From positions 62,001 through 126,000 of the forward strand of contig NZ_NFLU01000006.1 in assembly GCF_002161085.1 (NCBI RefSeq): 64,000 nucleotides of DNA. Direction: 5' to 3'. Below are positions 24,820 through 34,209 of the stretch, piece by piece; within the stretch, counting starts at the first letter, position 1; the number at the start of each line of letters is the position of its first letter. The notes under the pieces are model-generated. The model saw only the letters and a list, made by a program, of their open reading frames with translations. It was not told the DNA's origin and did not search any database. Both the position numbers and the translations under genes were made by a program. Source of the DNA: Flavonifractor sp. An112. GTDB lineage: Bacteria; Bacillota; Clostridia; Oscillospirales; Oscillospiraceae.

Positions 24820-26592
24820 ATGGAACAGCAACCGGCCAAAAAGGCCCATGGGCCCAAAAGCAAGTCCGGAAAACTGGTGCTCTGTATCATACTCACCATT
24901 TTGATCGGCTTGGTCTATTTCTATGTGGCTCTGCCCCCTATCAATCCCCAGTCCGGCGATTTTTATGTCTTTATCGCCGTGTTGTGTATCGTATTTGTGG
25001 TCACCTCCATCCTCACCTCCGGCATGGACCTGATCCGGGACGGCAGTGGGCCCAAGGACTACCTGCGCTTCATCAAATCCCGCTGTCTGCCGGCCGGCAT
25101 CCTGCTGCTGGTCCTCATCGCCATCGGCATCGTGGGCACCCTCATTTCCCTGCCCATCTTCCGGGCCGGGGCCTACCGGGATCTGCTCACCGTGGAGGAC
25201 GGCAACTTTACCACCGACATCGCCGAGATTTCTTTTAATGAGATCCCCACGCTGGACGAGTCCTCCGCCGAATACCTCAGCGACCGCCAGATGGGTACCC
25301 TCAGCGATATGGTGAGTCAGTTTGAGTATTCCTTTGACTCCACCCAGATCAACTACCAGGGCCGGCCCGTCCGTGTGGCTCCCATCGCCTACGCCGACTT
25401 GTTCAAATGGTTTACCAATCGAGGTACCGGTCTGCCCGCCTATGTCACGGTGGACATGGTCACCCAGGAGGCCACGGTGGTCCGGCTGGAGGAGGGCATG
25501 AAATACTCCTTCTCCGAGCCTCTTAACCGCAATATTGAACGCCACCTGCGCTTCAACTACCCTACCTTTATCTTCGGCACCCCCCAGTTTGAGATCGACG
25601 AGGAGGGCCGCCCCTACTGGATCGCTCCCCGCATCGTCAAGACCATCGGCCTGTTCGGCGGCGACGACATCCAGGGCGCGGTGCTGGTGGACGCCATCAC
25701 CGGCGAATGCACCTACTATGAGCTGGCCAATATCCCCAGCTGGGTGGACAACGTGTTTACCCCCGAGCTGATTATGGAGCAGTACGACTACCACGGCACT
25801 CTGGTCAACGGCTTCATCAACTCCATCTTCGGCCAGCGGGACGTGACCATCACCACCAGCGGCTCCAACTATATTGCCCTCAACGACGACGTGTATATGT
25901 ACACCGGCGTTACCTCCGCCAATGCCGACCAGTCCAACCTGGGCTTCCTGCTGTCCAACCAGCGTACCAAGGAGACCAAGTTCTACTCCGCCCCCGGCGC
26001 CACCGAGGCGGCGGCCATGTCCTCCGCCGAGGGCGTGGTGCAGGACCTGAAATACACTGCCACCTTCCCCCTGCTGCTCAACATCGCCAACGAGCCCACC
26101 TACTTCATCCCCCTGAAGGACGCCACCAATCTGGTGAAGAGCTACGCCATGGTCAACGTAGCCCAGTATCAGGTGGTGGCCACCGGCTCCACCGTGTCGG
26201 CCTGTGAGCAGGAGTATATCAAGCTGCTCAACAACAAGGGCATCACCACCCCGAATGAGACCCCACGCACTGAGGTCTCCGGCGTCATCAGCGACATCCG
26301 CTCGGCAGTCATGGAGGGCAACTCCTACTACTTCATTCAGCTGGAGGGCGATCCCACCTACTACGCCATCTCTGCCGCTCAGAATCCCTTGGCTGTCATT
26401 CTCAATGTGGGCGACCAGGTGACTATCCAGCACACTCCCGCCATTGACGGGGAAACCTCCTCCATTCTGGATGGCTCCACCATCACTCTGGACGGAGCGG
26501 CCCAGCCCGCTCCCTCGCCTATTGTCACTCCCGCACCCCAGGAGGAGACCGGTACCGGGGAAGCTTCTCCCTCCCCCGCTCCGGCGGAATAA
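24820..26592 (+). CDS. Large membrane-anchored protein of unknown function
   Basis: 590 aa. A basic N-terminus is followed by three hydrophobic helices (about residues 20-42, 50-68 and 92-115), then a ~450-residue region, probably outside the cell, rich in beta-like segments, and a Pro/Glu/Ser/Thr tail from ~560 on. I do not recognise a catalytic motif. Comparable proteins are widespread as hypotheticals in Oscillospiraceae. The gene is monocistronic, with its own promoter and terminator and a good site (AAAGGAG) before ATG 24820. Fixed GC and codon use like its neighbours argue against recent transfer. It may be an envelope or redox-type membrane protein; this is not more than a guess. Confidence 0.8.
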   Translation: MEQQPAKKAHGPKSKSGKLVLCIILTILIGLVYFYVALPPINPQSGDFYVFIAVLCIVFVVTSILTSGMDLIRDGSGPKDYLRFIKSRCLPAGILLLVLIAIGIVGTLISLPIFRAGAYRDLLTVEDGNFTTDIAEISFNEIPTLDESSAEYLSDRQMGTLSDMVSQFEYSFDSTQINYQGRPVRVAPIAYADLFKWFTNRGTGLPAYVTVDMVTQEATVVRLEEGMKYSFSEPLNRNIERHLRFNYPTFIFGTPQFEIDEEGRPYWIAPRIVKTIGLFGGDDIQGAVLVDAITGECTYYELANIPSWVDNVFTPELIMEQYDYHGTLVNGFINSIFGQRDVTITTSGSNYIALNDDVYMYTGVTSANADQSNLGFLLSNQRTKETKFYSAPGATEAAAMSSAEGVVQDLKYTATFPLLLNIANEPTYFIPLKDATNLVKSYAMVNVAQYQVVATGSTVSACEQEYIKLLNNKGITTPNETPRTEVSGVISDIRSAVMEGNSYYFIQLEGDPTYYAISAAQNPLAVILNVGDQVTIQHTPAIDGETSSILDGSTITLDGAAQPAPSPIVTPAPQEETGTGEASPSPAPAE

Positions 26593-26601
26593 GATTTCTA
26601 C

Positions 26602-26636
26602 AAAAAGAGCACGCTGCTGATGCAGCGTGCTCTTTT
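26602..26636. terminator. Bidirectional terminator
   Basis: Perfect stem AAAAAGAGCACGCTGC / GCAGCGTGCTCTTTTT, 4-nt loop, between convergent genes, with U tracts on both strands. Confidence 0.9.
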
Positions 26637-28016
26637 TCACTTCTGTTTGCTTTTCCATGTCCGCAGCAGTGCTAATGCCTCCGGGGACAGCAGCAACAGG
26701 GCGAACAGGTTGGGCAGTGCCATGAGCCCGTTGAAGATGTCCGCCAGCTGCCACACCGCTGTTACGTCGGCTACACTGCCCCACACCAGCGCCCACAAAA
26801 ATACCAGCCGGTAGATCCACCGCCAGCGGTTGGAGCCGCTCAGGTAGGCCAGCCCCCGCTCGCCATAGTAACAGCACCCCAGGAGGGAGGTGAAGGCAAA
26901 CAGCAGCAGGCATACCGACACAAAAATTTCCCCAAAAGAGCCGAACACGGTGGAAAACCCCGCCGCCGACAGGGGAGCTCCCAGCATCTCCGGCGTCACC
27001 TGTCCCCGCTGGATGGCTGCCAGGGCCTCCTCCGGTTGATAAACTCCGGTGGTAAGGATCACCAGCGCGGTGATGGAGCACACCACGATGGTAGCCACAA
27101 ACACCTCAAAAATGCCCCACATCCCCTGCTCCGCCGGCTCTCTGGTGTCGGCGGCGGCATGGGCGATGGAGGAGGAGCCCATGCCCGCCTCGTTGGTGAA
27201 CACCCCCCGGGCCACGCCGTACCGCAGCGCCGCCGCCATGGAGTAGCCAGCGCCGCCCCCCAGGGCCGCCTTGGGTGTGAACGCGCCCTCCACGATCTCT
27301 CTCAGCGCCCCAGGCAGGGCCTGGGCATGGCAGCAGAGCACCGCCATGCCCCCTCCCACGAAGAGGAGGGCCATACAGGGCACCAGAGTCTCGCTCACCT
27401 TTCCGATGCGGCCGATGCCGCCCACCACCACCGCACCGGTGAGCAGGGCCACCACGATGCCCACCGCCAGCGGGTCCAGACCGAAACCGGCGTGGAGGGC
27501 GGCTGAAATGGAATTGGCCTGCACCATATTGCCGCCCCCCAGGGAGGCGGCCACACAGCACAGGGCGAACAGGGTGGCCAAGGCGGGGCTCCCAAGCCCC
27601 TTTTCCATATAGCACATGGGGCCACCCTGCCAGCAGCCCTTCTCGTCCTTTTCCCGGTAGCGTACCGCCAGGATCTTTTCCACACAGCCGGTCATCATGC
27701 CCAGGAAGGCAGATACCCACATCCAGAATACCGCCCCCGGCCCACCGTAAAAGATGGCGGTGGCCACTCCGGCGATGGAACCTGTGCCAATGGTGGCCGC
27801 CAAAGCGGTGGACATGGCCTGCAGCTGAGTCAGCCCCCGCCCGGTACCTTTTCTGGCTTTTTTGCCCAGTGCCCCCGCCGTGGTCCTGAGCCACAATCCA
27901 CAGTGTACTACCTGAAAAAATCCGCTGCGCACCGACAAATAAAGGCCCGCAATCAGAAACAAGCCCAGCAGCCACGGATTCCAGATCAGATCGGCCAGCC
28001 GCTCCAATCCGGTCAT
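26637..28016 (-). CDS. Sodium:alanine symporter (AGCS family)
   Basis: 459 aa with ~11 membrane helices. AGCS signatures are present: GTGSIAGVATAIFYGGPGAV, the GGPMCYMEKGLG stretch and GVARGVFTNEAGMGSSSIAH. It couples uptake of alanine or glycine to the sodium gradient. ATG at 28016 follows AAGGGGG. It probably forms a unit with nothing else, since the pentapeptide gene upstream is 75 bp away on the same strand and could be co-transcribed. Confidence 0.96.
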   Translation of the reverse strand: MTGLERLADLIWNPWLLGLFLIAGLYLSVRSGFFQVVHCGLWLRTTAGALGKKARKGTGRGLTQLQAMSTALAATIGTGSIAGVATAIFYGGPGAVFWMWVSAFLGMMTGCVEKILAVRYREKDEKGCWQGGPMCYMEKGLGSPALATLFALCCVAASLGGGNMVQANSISAALHAGFGLDPLAVGIVVALLTGAVVVGGIGRIGKVSETLVPCMALLFVGGGMAVLCCHAQALPGALREIVEGAFTPKAALGGGAGYSMAAALRYGVARGVFTNEAGMGSSSIAHAAADTREPAEQGMWGIFEVFVATIVVCSITALVILTTGVYQPEEALAAIQRGQVTPEMLGAPLSAAGFSTVFGSFGEIFVSVCLLLFAFTSLLGCCYYGERGLAYLSGSNRWRWIYRLVFLWALVWGSVADVTAVWQLADIFNGLMALPNLFALLLLSPEALALLRTWKSKQK

Positions 28017-28091
28017 AGCCCCACCCCCTTGTCCCAGGGGTATGCGGACAGGGGCAGTTCCATGCCTGTATCTTGTCCGGAGCCGGAACGA

Positions 28092-28694
28092 TCAGAGCAG
28101 CTGCACCCCCAGCAGAGGGGCCAGATCCACCGCCTGTCCCGGATTGATCTTCAGCCCCCGCAGCTCCTGCAGGCTCTCTGACACGGTAATGCCCTGGATC
28201 TGGCAGTCGGACAGGTCCAGACCCTTCAGCGGAGTTCGGAAAAAGTCCACCCTCTGAAAGTTGGACCCATGGGGCTCCAGGCCGCTTACCCGGGCCTCTG
28301 CCATGGAGGCCTCCCGCAGATCGCAGCCGGTCAGACTGGTCCGGTTCCACAGGGATTTGGAAAAATTCCCATAGCGAAAGCTGCTGTCGGTCACCGAGCA
28401 GTCCTTCCAGCGGCTGGAGATCATCTTCACGCCGTCTCCCTTGCACCCGGACATCCGGCACTTGTTCCACACCGTATCCAGAAAGCTGCAGTTGGAAAAA
28501 TCACAGCCGTCAAATTCCGACTGATAAAAAGCCGCTTTGGAAAAATCGCACCGCTCAAAACGGCATTTATAGAACCGGATCCGGGTATACTCCAAGTGGG
28601 ACAGATCCAGTCCCACAAGCTGTTCCTGTTCAATGGCCAGATCCTCCAGGTCCCGCTCCTCGGTTCTGGCCCAATGTAATTGCTGCACCAGCAT
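28092..28694 (-). CDS. Pentapeptide-repeat protein
   Basis: 200 aa. From about residue 30 on there are pentapeptide-like A(D/N)LXX repeats (for example CRFERCDFSKAAFYQSEF and SLTGCDLREASM), predicted to form a right-handed quadrilateral beta helix. Some members mimic DNA and protect gyrase (Qnr); others have no known role. The start is ATG 28694 after AGGAGG, nine bases further in than an upstream in-frame GTG. The function cannot be read from sequence. Confidence 0.88.
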   Translation of the reverse strand: MLVQQLHWARTEERDLEDLAIEQEQLVGLDLSHLEYTRIRFYKCRFERCDFSKAAFYQSEFDGCDFSNCSFLDTVWNKCRMSGCKGDGVKMISSRWKDCSVTDSSFRYGNFSKSLWNRTSLTGCDLREASMAEARVSGLEPHGSNFQRVDFFRTPLKGLDLSDCQIQGITVSESLQELRGLKINPGQAVDLAPLLGVQLL

Positions 28695-28793
28695 GATGGT
28701 CACGCCTCCTAGGGGATACGCCCCGGCAGCGGGGCCGCATCCTGTCTGCTTATGTTATACTCCTTTTTTGTCCGGCTGTGTAGAGAAAAACGC

Positions 28794-28826
28794 GCCCGGC
28801 TCCGGGGCGTTCCCCGTCTGCCGGGC
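28794..28826 (-). terminator. Terminator after spo0A
   Basis: Minus-strand stem GCCCGGC / GCCGGGC with an inner CGGGG/CCCCG pairing, followed by GCGTTTTTC, 13 bp past the spo0A stop. Confidence 0.8.
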
Positions 28827-28838
28827 ACATCACAGCCT

Positions 28839-29603
28839 TCACCGCTCCTTCTGCTGCAGTTGGAGCCGATCGGCGATCATGGCAATAAATTCCGAATTCG
28901 TAGGCTTTCCCTTGGCGTTGGAGACCGTGTAGCCGAAGTATTTTTGCAGTGTCTCCAGATCGCCCCGGTCCCAGGCCACCTCGATGGCGTGGCGGATGGC
29001 CCGCTCCACCCGGGAGGCAGTGGTGCCAAAGCGTTTGGCCACCTCGGGGTAGAGAATTTTTGTGACCGCGTTGATCACATCCATATCCCCCACGGCAATG
29101 ATGATAGCCTCCCGCAGATACTGGTAACCCTTGATGTGGGCGGGCACACCGATCTCATGGATGATTCCCGTCACCACATTTTCCAGCCGTCTGGCCCGCT
29201 CTTCGCCGTCATCCCCTTCCTCCGTCTCCTGAAGGGCGGCCAGCTGGCGGACCCGCTCGGCCACCGCCGTCAGCCGGCAGGGCTTGAGCATATAGTAATC
29301 CGCGCCGGTGGATGCAGCCAGCTCAGCCACGCTGCCCCGGGCAAATCCGGAGAGCACCAGCACCCGGGGTCTGGCTTCGGCCTTGGACAGCGCCTGCAAG
29401 ACCTCCACCCCATCCATCTGGGTCAGCACCAGATCCATCACCAGCACATCCGGCGCCAGACGCTCTGAAAGCTGAAGCGCCTCTTCTCCATCTCCTGTGG
29501 CTCCCACCACCTGGATGCCCGCTTCCCCTTCCAGCTGTTCCACCAGAATACGGCGAAATTCTTCGCTTGCATCCGCTACCAGGACTTTGATTCTCCGTTC
29601 CAA
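28839..29603 (-). CDS. spo0A: Sporulation master regulator Spo0A
   Basis: A 254-aa response regulator that commits the cell to sporulation when phosphorylated. The N-terminal receiver has phospho-acceptor Asp57 (DVLVMDLVL), Lys in YYMLKP, and only one of the usual two acidic pocket residues (VADAS where VADDN is typical). The C-terminal Spo0A domain is well conserved: [47 protein letters not shown] and [16 protein letters not shown]. The likely start is TTG at 29603 after GGAAAGGG, giving [11 protein letters not shown]. spoIVB lies directly upstream, the classical Firmicutes order. Confidence 0.97.
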   Translation of the reverse strand: MERRIKVLVADASEEFRRILVEQLEGEAGIQVVGATGDGEEALQLSERLAPDVLVMDLVLTQMDGVEVLQALSKAEARPRVLVLSGFARGSVAELAASTGADYYMLKPCRLTAVAERVRQLAALQETEEGDDGEERARRLENVVTGIIHEIGVPAHIKGYQYLREAIIIAVGDMDVINAVTKILYPEVAKRFGTTASRVERAIRHAIEVAWDRGDLETLQKYFGYTVSNAKGKPTNSEFIAMIADRLQLQQKER

Positions 29604-29673
29604 TATTGACACCCTTTCCAGCAGGCTCCTCCTGCTCCACATTTGCCGCCTGGCCAAGGCTGATTACCGGTTG

Positions 29674-29755
29674 GCTATAATTTACCATAATCAGACAGCA
29701 AGCGCAAGGGTTTTACTGGTAATTTATGGTTATTTCTCTTCGACTTCGTTCGACT
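29674..29755 (-). promoter_or_regulatory. Probable spo0A promoter with two near-0A boxes
   Basis: Minus-strand -35 TTGCTG (29696-29701), 16-bp spacer, -10 TATAGC (29674-29679). Upstream, two copies of AGTCGAA (29739-29745 and 29749-29755), each one base off the 0A box TGTCGAA, are spaced one helical turn apart. The promoter is plausible; Spo0A autoregulation is inference. Confidence 0.4.
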
Positions 29756-29824
29756 TTTCCGCAGAAATTCCGACGCAGACCCTCTTTTCCCTCTCATATC
29801 TTCCAATGTTCGTGCAAAAAAGAC

Positions 29825-29850
29825 GCCGGGAGCGGCGGACCGCTCCCGGC
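29825..29850 (-). terminator. Terminator after spoIVB
   Basis: Minus-strand stem GCCGGGAGCGG / CCGCTCCCGGC, 4-nt loop, followed by GTC and six Ts. Confidence 0.9.
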
Positions 29851-29862
29851 GTTTTCGGGTTA

Positions 29863-30918
29863 TTAGGCTTCTGTTTTACCAGTTTCCGCCTGCTCCAGCA
29901 TATGCTCTGCCAGGATGCCGTAGCCCTGGGTGGGATCATTGACCAGTACATGGGTCACAGCCCCCACCAGTCTGCCGTTCTGGAGGATGGGCGAGCCGCT
30001 CATCCCCTGCACAATGCCGCCGGTAGTATCCAGCAGTCTGGCGTCGGTGACTTTCAGCATCAGATTGCGGGTATCTCCCTCTTTTTCGGGAAAAATACGG
30101 GTGATCTCCACCTCATACTCCTCCACCTGATCGCCGGCCACATTGGACAAAATGACCGCCGGGCCCACCTGGACCTGGCTGCGTTCCGCCACCGGCACCG
30201 GCTCCATGCCGTCAGTCATGGTCTCATCGCTGATCTGGCCAAAGACGCCGCTACAGGTGTTGGACCACAGCACGCCCAGGTCCCGGTCAGTCTGAAAAGC
30301 TCCGTGGAGTTCCCCCGGCGTTCCCTTCACGCCCTTCTGCACATCGGTGACTTCGGAATAGAGGATGGACCCGGACTGCATGGGCATCAGCTTTGCCGTA
30401 TCCACATCGTTGATGCCGTGGCCCAGAGCGCCGAAGGTACCAGTCTCAGGATCGCAAAAAGTCATGGTGCCGATACCTGCCATGGAGTCTCTGATCCAGG
30501 CGCCCAGTTTATACTGCCCGTCGGCACTGCACTGGACCGCCTGGGCGGTAAACTGGACCTCTTTGTCGTCCCGCACCGCACGGATGCTCATGGCCTGGTC
30601 CCCCACCTGCTGCAGCACGGCCTGGACCTCTTCAATGCTGTCTACTTCTTCCCGGTTGATGTGGGTGATGATATCCCCTTCCTTCAGCCCACAGTCCCGG
30701 GCCGGGGTGTGACTGCCGTCAGCCGCCGTCACCTCACCAAAACCAACCACCATCACGCCGTCGGAAAACAGTTTAATCCCTACGGTACGGCCCATGGGGA
30801 TCACTTCTCTGGTTTCCGCCGCCCTGACGGGCTGGAACCAGGCCGCCCAGGCAAGCAGCAGCACCGCCGTCAGTACCGCGCCCACCCAGGGCCTGATCTT
30901 TGGTTCTTCTTTTCCCAT
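29863..30918 (-). CDS. spoIVB: SpoIVB signalling serine peptidase
   Basis: A 351-aa S55 peptidase. It is made in the forespore, crosses the inner membrane and cleaves the SpoIVFA complex to trigger sigma-K activation. There is an N-terminal membrane anchor (about residues 10-32), a PDZ domain around GLKEGDIITHINREEVDS, the catalytic His in FGALGHGIND and the nucleophile Ser in VQGMSGSPILQNG. ATG 30918 is chosen because GGAAGGAG precedes it; an upstream ATG at 30948 has no site. A sporulation-type promoter lies 53 bp upstream. Confidence 0.96.
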   Translation of the reverse strand: MGKEEPKIRPWVGAVLTAVLLLAWAAWFQPVRAAETREVIPMGRTVGIKLFSDGVMVVGFGEVTAADGSHTPARDCGLKEGDIITHINREEVDSIEEVQAVLQQVGDQAMSIRAVRDDKEVQFTAQAVQCSADGQYKLGAWIRDSMAGIGTMTFCDPETGTFGALGHGINDVDTAKLMPMQSGSILYSEVTDVQKGVKGTPGELHGAFQTDRDLGVLWSNTCSGVFGQISDETMTDGMEPVPVAERSQVQVGPAVILSNVAGDQVEEYEVEITRIFPEKEGDTRNLMLKVTDARLLDTTGGIVQGMSGSPILQNGRLVGAVTHVLVNDPTQGYGILAEHMLEQAETGKTEA

Positions 30919-30970
30919 TTCGCTGTCCACGCTCCTTCCCCAAATCATTGGCGTTTTGTACGCCTGTTAC

Positions 30971-31000
30971 TAATATGGTTTTCAAATGGACGAACCACGC
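30971..31000 (-). promoter_or_regulatory. Putative forespore (sigma-G/F type) promoter for spoIVB
   Basis: The minus-strand -10 CATATTA (30971-30977) fits the sigma-G consensus CATANTA exactly. With an 18-bp spacer the -35 is GCGTG (30996-31000), close to G(C/T)ATA. This agrees with known control of spoIVB in Bacillus. Confidence 0.45.
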
Positions 31001-31179
31001 TGGCAATGAAATGTTCCTTTGGCTTGGTGCTTCTTTCCAACTGCCGCCCGGCAGATCGTTGGCGCTTTACCCCTGTTCTTTTCTCCCCCTGTTTCCTGCT
31101 TTTTATCTGGAGGCTCTGTGGTATTTTTTTCTTTTGTTTGCATATGTTACGGCATATAAGACGAAAGGATGTGTCCGCC

Positions 31180-31695
31180 ATGCCGCGCCTGAGCAAGACC
31201 GAGTGGATCGCTTTTGTTGCCGCCACAGTGGCCGGCGCCTGTCTGCATTTCCTCTATACCCTGCTTCCCTGTCCTGCCACCGCTCTGGTGGCTCCGGTGC
31301 GGGAGAGCCTGTGGGAGCACGTCAAACTGCTCTACTGGCCCTGCCTCATTGCCGGGCTGGCTCTGCGCCGCCAGCAGCCTGAGCTGCTGGGACAGCGGGC
31401 CTTTGCCCTGCTGGCAGCCACGGCCGGAATGCTGGGAATCGGCTACCTCTATCACATTTCCTTTCAGGGGGACTCCCTTATCTTTGATATCGTCCTCTAT
31501 CTGTTGATGATGGCGGTATTTTTCCTGCTGCCCTATCTGCTCCACCAGCCCTTCTGGCAGAGCTTTCGGGAAGTGCTGGTCCTGCTGGTACTGGTGCTGG
31601 GAATCGCCACACTTCTGTTCACCTTTCTGCCTCCCAACGGCCTTCTCTTTACCGATCTGTCCGGCACTCCCACCTGGGTCACCCTGCCCTGCTGA
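31180..31695 (+). CDS. DUF6512-like membrane protein
   Basis: 171 aa, five or so hydrophobic helices (about residues 8-28, 50-65, 75-97, 105-123 and 130-150) separated by very short loops. The segment APVRESLWEHVKLLYWPCL is the conserved hallmark I associate with DUF6512 proteins of Firmicutes. No function is known. ATG at 31180 follows AAAGGAT. It stands alone between the spoIVB promoter region and a terminator. Confidence 0.7.
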   Translation: MPRLSKTEWIAFVAATVAGACLHFLYTLLPCPATALVAPVRESLWEHVKLLYWPCLIAGLALRRQQPELLGQRAFALLAATAGMLGIGYLYHISFQGDSLIFDIVLYLLMMAVFFLLPYLLHQPFWQSFREVLVLLVLVLGIATLLFTFLPPNGLLFTDLSGTPTWVTLPC

Positions 31696-31698
31696 AGC

Positions 31699-31727
31699 AA
31701 GTCCCCGGAGCGTTTCTCCGGGGACTT
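31699..31727 (+). terminator. Intrinsic terminator
   Basis: Stem AAGTCCCCGGAG / CTCCGGGGACTT, 5-nt loop, then GTTGTCTTTTC, 3 bp after the DUF6512-like stop. Confidence 0.85.
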
Positions 31728-31951
31728 GTTGTCTTTTCTGCCTTTCTGCCTGTTTTACCAAAACCACATAAAATTTACCTGCTTTCTACACCGGACCCCT
31801 TGTATTTTTGTTTCCGTTTTGTTACCATTATGATATCCGATTTGCCCACATCCAGAGGAAATCTTTATGTGCCGCGGATGCGTTCAGGCTCCATCCAGCC
31901 AGCCGAAAAGGTCCCCTCCGGTAGGGCCCGGAAGGAAAGGTGGAATGTTTC

Positions 31952-34189
31952 ATGAGAAAACACACACGCAAGTTCCTGTCCCTGTTCCTCTCCCTGTCCA
32001 TGGCCAGCAGCTTCTGCATCCCCGCCATGGCTGCCGACGAGGGGGACACCACCGCTGCTACGGATGACGGTATTGTGGTGCTGTACACCAACGACGTCCA
32101 CTGCACCAGCGACGACGGTATGTCCTATGCCGCCATCGCCGCCTATAAGGCCGAGATGGAAGCCAGCTACGGCGCCGACAACGTTACCCTGGTGGACAAC
32201 GGCGACGCCATCCAGGGCGGCATCCTGGGCTCCCTGTCCAAGGGCAGCTGGATCGTGGACATCATGAACAATGTGGGCTACGACATTGCCATCCCCGGCA
32301 ACCACGAGTTCGATTTCGGCATGGATACCTTCCTGGACATCGCCAAGAACCAGGCTGAGTACACCTATGTCAGCTGCAACTTCGTGGACGCCGACGGCAA
32401 GGCCGTGCTGGAGCCCTACACCATGGTCACCTACGGCGACGTGGACGTGGCCTATGTGGGTATCTCCACTCCCGAGACCCTGACCAAGTCCGCCCCCGCC
32501 TACTTCCAGAACGACAAGGGCGAGTACATCTACGGCTTCTGCCAGGATAAGGACGGCAAGGCCCTGTACGACCAGGTCCAGGATACTGTGGATGCCGCCC
32601 GCAAGGCCGGCGCTGACTATGTGGTGGCCCTGGCTCACCTGGGTGAGGACGCCCAGAGCTCTCCCTGGATGTCCACCGAAGTCATTGCCAACACCACCGG
32701 CATCGACGTGGTACTGGACGGCCACTCCCACACCACCGAGCCCTCCAAGACCGTGAAGAACGCCGACGGTGAGGACGTGCTCCTGAGCCAGACCGGCACC
32801 AAGGCCGAGTCCGTGGGCAAGCTGGTCATCGCTCCCGACGGCACTATGACCACCGAGCTGGTTGCCCTGGCTGACGTGGATACCACCTCTCAGGCCTACA
32901 CCACCGCCAAGACCTTCATCGAGGGTATCCAGGCTGAGTACAAGGCCATGTCCGAAGAAGTGGTGGCTACTTCCTCCGTGGACCTGACCATCAACGATCC
33001 CTACACCGGTGAGCGTGCTGTCCGCTCCGCCGAGACCAACCTGGGCGACCTGTGCGCCGACGCCTACCGCGTGCTGCTGGGCGCTGACATCGGCTTTGTC
33101 AACGGCGGCGGCGTCCGCGACAACATCGCTGCCGGCGACATCACCTACGGTAACATCATCGCCGTCCATCCCTTCGGCAACCTGGCCTGCCTGGTTGAGG
33201 TCTCCGGCCAGCAGATCCTGGATGCTCTGGAGCTGGGCTCCATGCAGGCCGGCGTGTCTGAGAGCGGCGGCTTCCTGCAGGTCTCCGGCATCAAGTACAC
33301 CGTGGACACCTCCATCCCCACCTCCGTGGAGCTGGACGACGCTGGTAACTTCGTGAAGGTGGCCGGCGACCGCCGGGTCAAGGATGTTCAGGTTCTGGAC
33401 AGCGAGACCGGCGAGTACACCGCCATTGACCCCGAGGCCACCTACACCCTGGCCTCCCACAACTATATGCTCAAGGACGGCGGCGACGGCTATGCCATGT
33501 TCGGCGCTGACAACGTGAAGATCCTGAAGGATGAGGTCATGGTGGACAACGAGGTCCTCATCAACTACATCAAGGACGAGCTGGGCGGCGTGGTAGGCGA
33601 GCAGTACGCCAATCCCAGAGGCGACGGCCGCATCACCGTTCTGTACGCCGACGCCGACTTCTCCGCCTGGTACGGCGAGGCTGTCCGCTATGTGGTGAAC
33701 AATGATATGATGAGCACCACCAACGGCTTCAGCTTCACTCCCTTCGGCCAGGTGAGCCGCGCCACCGTGTATCAGGTGCTGTACAACATGGAGGGTGCTC
33801 CCGCCGTGGAGAAGACCACTGTCACCGACACCGAGGGCAAGTGGTACTCCGACTGCATCAACTGGGCCGCTTCCGTGGGTCTGTTTGAAGGCACCACCTT
33901 CGGCGAGGATCAGACTATCACCCGCGCTGAGATCGCCGACCTGATCGCTGCCTATGCCGAGTACAAGGGCATCCAGGCCCCTGCCGCCGACGGCTCCATG
34001 GAGAAGGCTCCCGACTATGCCTCCATCCCCGCTGAGTCTCTGGACGGCATGACCTTCTGCTACTACGCCGGCATCATGACCGGCAACGAGGCCGGCCAGC
34101 TGATGCCCGCCGGTCAGCTGACCCGGGTGGAGTTTGCTCAGGTTCTGTCCAACTTCGGCGCCCTGACCGCCGAAGAGCCTGCTGCCTGA
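31952..34189 (+). CDS. Secreted 5'-nucleotidase with SLH repeats
   Basis: 745 aa. Signal peptide at residues ~1-28 (basic MRKHTRK, hydrophobic core, AMA-A cleavage). Then a calcineurin-like phosphoesterase domain with metal motifs LYTNDVHC, VDNGDAIQGG, IPGNHEFDFG, LAHLGED and VVLDGHSHT, and a 5'-nucleotidase C-terminal domain with NLGDLCADAYR, FVNGGGVRDNI and MLKDGGDGYAMF. The last ~200 residues hold SLH repeats that attach the enzyme to the wall (YSDCINWAASVGLFEG, TRAEIADLIAAY). It likely hydrolyses extracellular nucleotides and related phosphates so that nucleosides and phosphate can be taken up. ATG 31952 follows AAGGTGG. Confidence 0.95.
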   Translation: MRKHTRKFLSLFLSLSMASSFCIPAMAADEGDTTAATDDGIVVLYTNDVHCTSDDGMSYAAIAAYKAEMEASYGADNVTLVDNGDAIQGGILGSLSKGSWIVDIMNNVGYDIAIPGNHEFDFGMDTFLDIAKNQAEYTYVSCNFVDADGKAVLEPYTMVTYGDVDVAYVGISTPETLTKSAPAYFQNDKGEYIYGFCQDKDGKALYDQVQDTVDAARKAGADYVVALAHLGEDAQSSPWMSTEVIANTTGIDVVLDGHSHTTEPSKTVKNADGEDVLLSQTGTKAESVGKLVIAPDGTMTTELVALADVDTTSQAYTTAKTFIEGIQAEYKAMSEEVVATSSVDLTINDPYTGERAVRSAETNLGDLCADAYRVLLGADIGFVNGGGVRDNIAAGDITYGNIIAVHPFGNLACLVEVSGQQILDALELGSMQAGVSESGGFLQVSGIKYTVDTSIPTSVELDDAGNFVKVAGDRRVKDVQVLDSETGEYTAIDPEATYTLASHNYMLKDGGDGYAMFGADNVKILKDEVMVDNEVLINYIKDELGGVVGEQYANPRGDGRITVLYADADFSAWYGEAVRYVVNNDMMSTTNGFSFTPFGQVSRATVYQVLYNMEGAPAVEKTTVTDTEGKWYSDCINWAASVGLFEGTTFGEDQTITRAEIADLIAAYAEYKGIQAPAADGSMEKAPDYASIPAESLDGMTFCYYAGIMTGNEAGQLMPAGQLTRVEFAQVLSNFGALTAEEPAA

Positions 34190-34209
34190 GGCTCACTCCT
34201 GCGTATACC

